From Isoetes taiwanensis (taxonomy: Eukaryota; Streptophyta; Lycopodiopsida; Isoetales; Isoetaceae), in NCBI GenBank assembly GCA_021234155.1, contig JAJEKV010000048.1, positions 2,075,873 through 2,139,872 of the forward strand: a stretch of 64,000 nucleotides of DNA. Direction: 5' to 3'. Made by a program: the position numbers and the translations under genes. Numbering within the stretch: the first letter of the stretch is position 1; the number at the start of each line of letters is the position of its first letter. The notes under the pieces were generated by a model, which was given only the letters and a program-made list of their open reading frames with translations, did no database searches and was not told the DNA's origin. Below, piece after piece: positions 57,561-64,000 of the stretch.

Positions 57561-59630
57561 CTTTTAGGCCTTCTTATACGTAGCTCCACACTGACTGGCC
57601 GATTCACGGCGGCATTTGGATGCCCTCGATTGGATTTTATTGCAGGGCAGCGGGGCCAGCGATAAACTTGCACAAAACTAAGCTTCTCGCGATCTGTCCT
57701 GCATAACACCCTATCCGAGGTTCTATTACGAGGGGCCAGCGGGGAAGTGGAGCGATGCGGGCTTGCCCCTAAGTATCACAGGAATTGATTTCACTACTAA
57801 CATCTTTGTGGGATGAGTGTGTGGAGAGGAGAGCGAGTCACCGAGCTGGAAGGCTTTATATCGCGATTAAAGCAGCGTGTTCTTGGGATAGATCTCTGTA
57901 TTTGGCGAGAGAGCACACACATTTAGGGCTTTTGGTTGGCCGAGATTACTCTTATATGGGGTGGAGGTTTGGGGGCCAATGATTAGCAAAATCATTAGGA
58001 TAAGTTGGAAGGAGTCACGAAACTTTCTTGAAGCCATATAAAAGCTTGGAGTAGAGACCGCCAATCTGCAAAACATGGGGATTTTGAGGGGCGGGGGTTA
58101 CGGCCTTTTCTGACGTGCTGCTATCTGAAGGCATCTTACTTGCTTGCTTCCATAAGGTGGATGGGATGGATGAGCATAAACACTGACGTGTTGTTAACCT
58201 TGGGGCCCCGGCGGTGAAGAGGAGTATAGCCTTACGAAACCTTTGTAAGGGATGGTTTAGGAGGTGGTCTATGGATTACCAGCAGGATGGGTAGCCTTGG
58301 CGGTCCCGATCGCCTTGAGAATGGAGCGATTGGATCACGGGCTATCTTTGCCACTCGTAGGATCACCTCTACTCTTGCAAAGCCAAGAACGAGCACTATC
58401 GCGCTCCGAGATTAATCAGGCCTTGAGCATGGACCCCATCGATGCCAGAAAGCACACATCTCTGTGAAGAAGCAGGAGAGCTATTGCGCAGGGCGGGTTC
58501 CCATTACACACCTCGGGGAATTGAGGCCGTGAGTCATTTGAGGGTGAATGGCGGGCCGCAGGATCCCCGGGGAGGAGAGGATATGTCGGTGTTGTGAGAT
58601 GCCGCGTGATAGGGGATGAGCACCATCGATGATGTTTTAGTGGCGAATATTAACAAAGAGGCCGGATTTTTAAGGATTTTAAAAATTTCCTCTGAATGTT
58701 TAGTAGGAGTTATGTATCCCATTTTTATTAGAATATTAAGCCACTGAGGTTGATGCAAGAGTCGTCCTTCCATGAAGACATTAAGCCATATAATCCCGAA
58801 CCTAGGATGGAAGCATTAAGCCCACAATTCTACTTACAACTGCTTGCGGGCTAAAATCAGTATTCATCTGATTTGTACAAATCTTGCTTGCTTTTGAAAC
58901 GTCACAATATTGTTTTACCAAGTTATTCCTTGAGATTTGTGTGACTTGATGGAGTTTTCCTTTGTTACATTTCTGAGTAATGTATTTTATACAGGATTAA
59001 TTTGGTTTTTAAATTGAATAGATGACCCTAGATTTCCTCCATAAACACTTTGTTTTTATGTCATGAATTCAAATCCATTTCTACTTTTTTGAGTTATAAA
59101 GTTTAGCAACAAAAATAGTGCTTCCAAATGTTGATGAAAAGAAATGCGTTATTTAACATATTAAGCCCATTAAATTAATCTTATTCTTCTTTTGCATTAG
59201 CCATCGCATTCTACATAAATTGCATTGAAAAAATAAATAAAAAGCATCCACGAGCACCCATGCCCTCGGTGATTTACCCGGCATATACCCATGTGCAAGA
59301 GCGTGCACAGCGATCTTAGATGCTCCCCGACACCGCAGCTACATCGGTTACTTTCGCGTCACCTATGGTAGCCTTGGTAGGAGGCACCCATCCTATGATT
59401 CGGCCAGGTCAGGACTTGCTCTTCTAGGGCATGGTATTTGAGAGCCTCTTGTTGGGGTTTTCCCTCCCAAATTAGAGGTTTTTCATCCGATAGTAGGGTT
59501 CTCTTGTCTGATTACATTGTTTGTTTTTGGTGTTAAGGGTTTTGGCTTTTGCACATTGCATTGCCATCTCACTTTGGGCCTATTTCAGGTGAATACGTTA
59601 AAATAAACTTCCTTCCTTCCTTTTCCTTCC
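57561..59630. other. Intergenic, no gene recognised
   Basis: GC-richer to about 58600, with short frames that show no family resemblance, then AT-rich. No structured repeat was seen. Confidence 0.5.
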
Positions 59631-59634
59631 TTTC

Positions 59635-60400
59635 ACTGTGACCTTAGAGTCCTCGATCCTAGTTTGTAAGGAAGTCCTTTGGTATTATTGAGGGTTTATT
59701 TGGTTTCATGCGAGAGGTCCCATTCTAGGAGATCCATCGTCAGAGACATCACGGGATGGCATTCTAGAATGGGGACGAGCATCTATTTACATGCATGCGG
59801 GCGGCGCATGCCGTGCAGTTGGGAGTTAAGCTATTTTAGAAATTTTGCTGATTCGCGGCAACATCTCATCGGTGCTTCCTCTTCTCTCTGCAGTGATGCA
59901 CCTTGATATTTCTTTTGTGAACCCACCCCTCCTCACTTCTTTGTTTTTTGCTTTTTTTGCTCAGCGCAGCCGTAATCGACCCTCACTCACAGGAGGAGAG
60001 TTTGTTTTTATCTTGTTGTTTTTGTTGGTGATGTCTTGCAGTCTGGGTGGTGGCGTCTGTTTTTGACTTTTTCCATTAGGTAAGGTTTGGGGCGTTTTTT
60101 ATGCCTTCGCGTTTATCCAGAAGCCCTTGCGAGAGCTATCACTAGAGTTTTTCCTCGAAACGAAAGTAGGGGTTTTAATCGGTGATAATGGTACTAGCCA
60201 ATCCTGCAATAGCATTTGCCATTGTTGGGGTCCAAATGATATAATTGGATTTTCCCTTTATTTTTTGTGGGTACGGTCGCGCTCCAGCGTGGGCTTCTCA
60301 CTATCCATTAAGAAATACTGGCGAGATGAATGAGAAGCAAGGAGAGTCCTAGAATACAAAGCCGGTTTTGTTGGTTTCATGCGAGTCCCATTCTAGATAT
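59635..60400 (+). repeat. 1-kb LTR-like repeat, copy F
   Basis: Follows the C/D order: TGACCTTAGAGTCCTCGATCC, GCGAGAGGTCCCATTCTAGG, then an intact TTCTAGAA (59762-59769), CATGCATG (59790-59797), CTTCCTCTTCTCTC, AACCCACCCCTCC and CCCTTGCGAGAGCTATCAC. Last come TTTTTCCTCGAAACG, TTGGGGTCCAAATGATATAA and GAGATGAATGAGAAGC. A second CCCATTCTAGA appears at 60388, where the repeat ends. Confidence 0.65.
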
Positions 60401-61439
60401 TATAAACTATGTTGTAAGTTTCTGTTAAAGTTTTTTTATATGAGCTTATGTTCCATGATTGTTGATTATTACTTGTAATTGTAGTACAATATGTCTAAAT
60501 CTACTGAATTTACATTTTTTGCTTTTTCTAGATAGAAAAAGAAAACAAATTGAAATTTTAAAGGAATATTTAATTCAAAAGTTTCGCCAAGTTCAAATAC
60601 ATATAAATGTAGTGATAATAATATTTTTAGCCAAATATATTTCATAAAACACTATAAGATTTTGAAAAATAGCCAAACTATTTTTTATGAAAAAATATAT
60701 AATATGCTTAATTTTTTTTCTGATTCGAATAAGCTGGCCCTCTACAGGAGCAGCTAGATTTTTCTCTGATTTTCGTGCAATGTGGATTCAAATTGATGAC
60801 AGGAGCCGAAGTTTTACCAAGAAGAGGTTTGAAACCGAAAAAGAGGAAAAAAACAAAAAAAATCAAGATTTTAGGTGCTCTCATTTCTCATAGGGGTGAT
60901 TCCATACTCTGCAGTTCCCTTTAGATATTTCAAAACTCTTTTGCTTGCTAACCACTATGCTTTACTTGGATTGTAACGCCACCGCTCCAGCATTAGCTTC
61001 ATACTTAAGCTATGTCCGTATTATTTGCGGATATAGCAAGCAACCAATAAGAGCCACATATGGTACATACCATTTGAGTTTTTCTTCAAATACATGGAGG
61101 AACATCATCAGTCAAATTGTGTCACGAAATGCTACAGGTTTTAACGGATGCGCATCATCCATGTTGAATCTGTAGGCATGTTAGGATAGCGCATACGACA
61201 GCAGTTTTGGAGATTCTTCTTTTGATCTATTTTACGATTACTTCAATGCACCGGAACTTCTTTGTTCTCTACATATCTATCATCTTTTTGAATCTTGCTT
61301 GCCATTGGGGAAGCCCATTCTGCATTTGTTTAGGCAAGTCGTGCTATTAGGAAACACTGATATAATCGTCCACATATAGGCGATTATACAAAAAATCTTT
61401 ACGGATTAGAAACCTATATAAATTGCAGCCAGTTTGCCA

Positions 61440-61890
61440 GCTTCCATTACATGGCGGGTGCACATAAGCCTCATGGTAGAGACGGGGACGTTGAACAAAG
61501 GGAATACGAGAGCAAAGGCTTTAGCAATGTTGCCACGGGGAAGCCATTGAGGATGAATGTAAAGCGCACCTCCCGGATCTGCCATATCAGGGAAGCGTGT
61601 GTTGGGATTAGTGCTGGCCAACCGTTGCATGAGTTATTGAATACAGCGTCGATTAAGTTTGAGTCATGCGAGGTTATGGATGCCGCGGACTCAGTTGTGT
61701 CTCGGGGCCCGATGATGGTATCATCACAATTTATGCGGTGATGCCGACGCCGCTTAATGCGCTGGAAAAGCACCGAAGGCCTTCAGGCGGAGGTTTTTAA
61801 TCCTGTCGGTAATAAAACTGGCACGCTCTCTTTTGTTAGTCCCGCCGGGCCAATTGGTCTCGATGGGCCAGCTAAAAAACCTATTCTATT
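61440..61890. mobile_element. Insertion of about 450 bp inside the copia RT
   Basis: Copia motifs are continuous on both sides (SREWYM and GGFE on one, RKDF then YVDD on the other), but this GC-richer block between them has no copia similarity. Frames are open on both strands (96 and 100 residues). A (TTCTA)n repeat lies at its right edge (61881-61915), which could be the tail of a non-LTR element inserted on the minus strand or a filler at a repair junction. Confidence 0.45.
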
Positions 61891-61915
61891 CTATTCCTAT
61901 TCTATTCTATTCTTG
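61881..61915. repeat. (TTCTA)n pentanucleotide repeat
   Basis: About six copies of CTATT/TTCTA with one interruption, at the junction between the insertion and copia sequence. Confidence 0.85.
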
Positions 61916-62410
61916 ACTTCTCAAACCCACCGCTCTTTGAGAAAATTATCCTATGCACATGTACCATTCTCGTGATTGCCTTGGCCCATACACTACCCTA
62001 TTAAGCTGAAGCGAACCACGTGTTTCTATTCGGATGGAACTTAGGTGTATACCTACACATTACCTTCAAGCTTGACGTTTAAAGTGCAGTTTACACCGTA
62101 GCGGTGGGAGTTCTAGGTTCTGACGTGTAGCCATCTTGAGTAGTAATCTCAAACTTTAGTTTGACTATAGGAGAATAAGTTTCATCCATAATCCTTCCCC
62201 TTTTTGTGCGTATCCTTGTGCCACAAGTCACGTATACCTTTGGCTTCCATACGCATTAGTCTTTATTTTGAATAGCCATTTGCTCCCTATAATATTGATT
62301 TTGTGGGCAATCCACTTGGGTTTCATATATATTTGTATTTACGCTAAAGATTCCGGCTCACTCTTTTTATTGCACAGGCTAAACGCCCCTTGTTATCATG
62401 GTGGGACTTA

Positions 62411-64000
62411 ATATCTGCGTATGATTTTCTTGGAATTTTATGCGTAGTGAATTATTAGGTTCAAGGCCCCGTTTCTTGGCAATTTTAAAAACTTTTGCAT
62501 TGCACTCGATCTCAATTTGATTCTAATCCCCGCTAGTCTCAGAGGGGCTAGCAAATTGATCCGCTTCACCATATGAAGCTTCATAGAATTATCTACAAAT
62601 GGATGTCAAAATCTTGCAATTCTCAAAGATAAAGATCTGCTAAATCTTGTGGTTATGTGTGTGGCTCGCCGAGGCATTCTCTTCTTACAAAGAATCTTTT
62701 CCCGTAAGAAAATTTTCATCCGTAATACACCTTTATACCGAGTCAGTGGAAGAATTTGAGATTGAAATTATACAATCTTACCGGAAGAATCTTATTAGGA
62801 AGCAATAATATTGAAGCAACCGCACTTTTCCTCGGAGTGCATTAAGTGATGGACATACAAAATTAACAGCCAAATTGTATTCCGAATCGATCAGGGAGAA
62901 TGAAGATGGCTCTCTATTCTAGTGATAGAATTGATTTTTAATCCATTAGTTTCTTTTCCTTCCTCAAGTATTTTCCTTAGCGGATTTGCTCAACTAGAGG
63001 CTTCGAAAGCCGCACTTCTCTGCTTGACCGCTAAGATTATATCAAGAAACCCAAAATGTCTTGTATTTGGTGATTTTCTAATCTTCTGCAAATTGATCAA
63101 CATGCATCCTGTAATTCATAAGGTGCCAATTTGGGGATGGTCTCGTAAAGGACCCGATCCTTATGGCCGCATCCCCAATGCACAGGGGTTCGTGACAACC
63201 CGCAAAGCCAACTTCAAGTAAAGTGTAAGTGGTCCGAAATGCATCTCTTCATTCCATTAGTTGTTCCCACCGAAGTGCTTGATGACGTGCGCATATTCCG
63301 CCGTAGCACCAAAGCATTACAGTTCACCACACCAGACTATTCCCCTGGTTTTCCTCGTCTACAAGTGCTCAAGGGTGGGATGGTATTACCGTGGCTAATC
63401 CATCGGGCAGACACTGTGTCAAAGATACCACAAAGCAAAAGCAATTGCTCACTATAAGGCGGACTGATAATATCTCACATGTCCTGTGGCTGCTTTTTCC
63501 TTTCCTCAGAGAAGTAACCGCACACATCATCGGGCCAAGGGATCAAATCTCATAGGTTGTTCCCCACCCCTGCATACTGTTTGGGCAGTACATAACGCCT
63601 TCAACTACTTGTACGGGCCAGGATGAGATCATATAGATCGGTTATAGGGTCCAGCTTATCCAATATCCGAAGTTATCATATAGATCGACATAGGGGTAGG
63701 ATATAGTTGCTCTCAAGATGTGGGAAAGTAGCAAAGGCCACAAAGAGAGGTCTCAAGCATTACCGCTTTGCATGAGATCGCGAAGAATGCAAGAATTAAG
63801 GGGGGAATTCAAGGATTTGCACGCCCTCAAGACCTCAAGAAATGGGAAACTCTGCACCCCAAATTTCTACAGAGAAAGTTTTCAGGAGTTTCTGTATTTG
63901 CATATAATTTTAGGGGGTGATTAAATTAGTGGTATTTAGGTGCTCCCCTAACAAATGTTAGGCTTAACTCACTCTCAAGGCGAGAGTTAAGTTTTTCCAC
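62411..64000. other. No secure feature
   Basis: Short frames on both strands. The upstream parts of the copia element would be expected here on the minus strand but could not be recognised. Plus-strand frames at 62922-63221 and 63239-63457 have no family resemblance. Confidence 0.5.

Larger units (their letters stand above)
60740..62410 (-). mobile_element. Ty1/copia reverse transcriptase and RNase H remnant, interrupted
   Basis: Reading the minus strand from 62410: GSKWLFKIKTNAYGSQRY, VAQGYAQKG, DETYSPIVK, LNVK, YGPRQSREWYM, then (after an interruption) LYVDDYI with the YVDD catalytic box, YVALIGCLLY, and KRVLKYLKGTAEYGIT with small frame corrections. This order is the copia RT palm to RNase H start. 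Frames shift many times and stops are present. The gag, protease and integrase parts were not identified to the right. Confidence 0.8.

Overview
The window is nuclear DNA of a land plant. The evidence is the 3' two-thirds of a plant-type ARF-GEF gene (BIG5/BEN1/MIN7 class) split into many GT-AG exons, extensin-like proline-rich protein genes, and a surrounding sea of decayed plant retroelements (copia, LINE, SINE, MITE, LTR-like repeats). The species cannot be fixed. The very small introns (mostly 60-100 bp) beside a TE-dense intergenic region are notable, and a non-angiosperm such as a lycophyte is possible, but that is inference.

Layout. 1-5403: BIG5-like gene, 16 exons, 1,176 residues in a clean frame, N-terminal third off the left edge. 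5404-8100: 3' flank with a MITE-like element (6196-6644) and two copies of a tRNA-derived SINE-like element. 8103-12401: a 2.15-kb direct tandem duplication, each unit carrying the poly(A)-tailed 3' end of a LINE-like element. 12402-17500: no recognisable gene; decayed frames with a possible zinc knuckle on the minus strand. 17600-20455: two minus-strand proline-rich protein genes or remnants and a long strand-asymmetric, T-poor tract. 20840-22800: decayed LINE reverse transcriptase, minus strand. 24800-31920: four copies of a roughly 1-kb repeat family (A-D). Pairs A/B and C/D bracket short internal regions like the LTRs of non-autonomous elements; the A/B interior holds a hairpin-forming minisatellite. 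32000-38500: mostly featureless, with a GATAGA microsatellite and a long-TIR MITE. 38520-39240: copia pol remnant. 40056-40809: a third proline-rich protein gene with TATA box and signal peptide. 41998-43200: a second MITE copy and a possible EGF-like exon remnant. 44964-47130: LINE ORF1-like (DUF4283 plus zinc knuckle) remnant, minus strand. 47200-57300: largely featureless, with the complete MITE copy at 52459-52830. 57335-60400: two more copies of the 1-kb repeat. 60740-62410: copia RT/RNase H remnant on the minus strand, split by a roughly 450-bp insertion.

The only gene clearly under purifying constraint is BIG5. All its exons join in frame, while nearly every mobile-element remnant carries multiple frameshifts, so the frameshifts look like real decay rather than poor sequence. 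The least ordinary signals are: (1) the 1-kb repeats combining heat-shock-element-like palindromes (TTCTAGAA) with RY/Sph motifs (CATGCATG); (2) the hairpin minisatellite between repeats A and B; and (3) a hexanucleotide microsatellite that encodes the hydrophobic core of a proline-rich protein's signal peptide.
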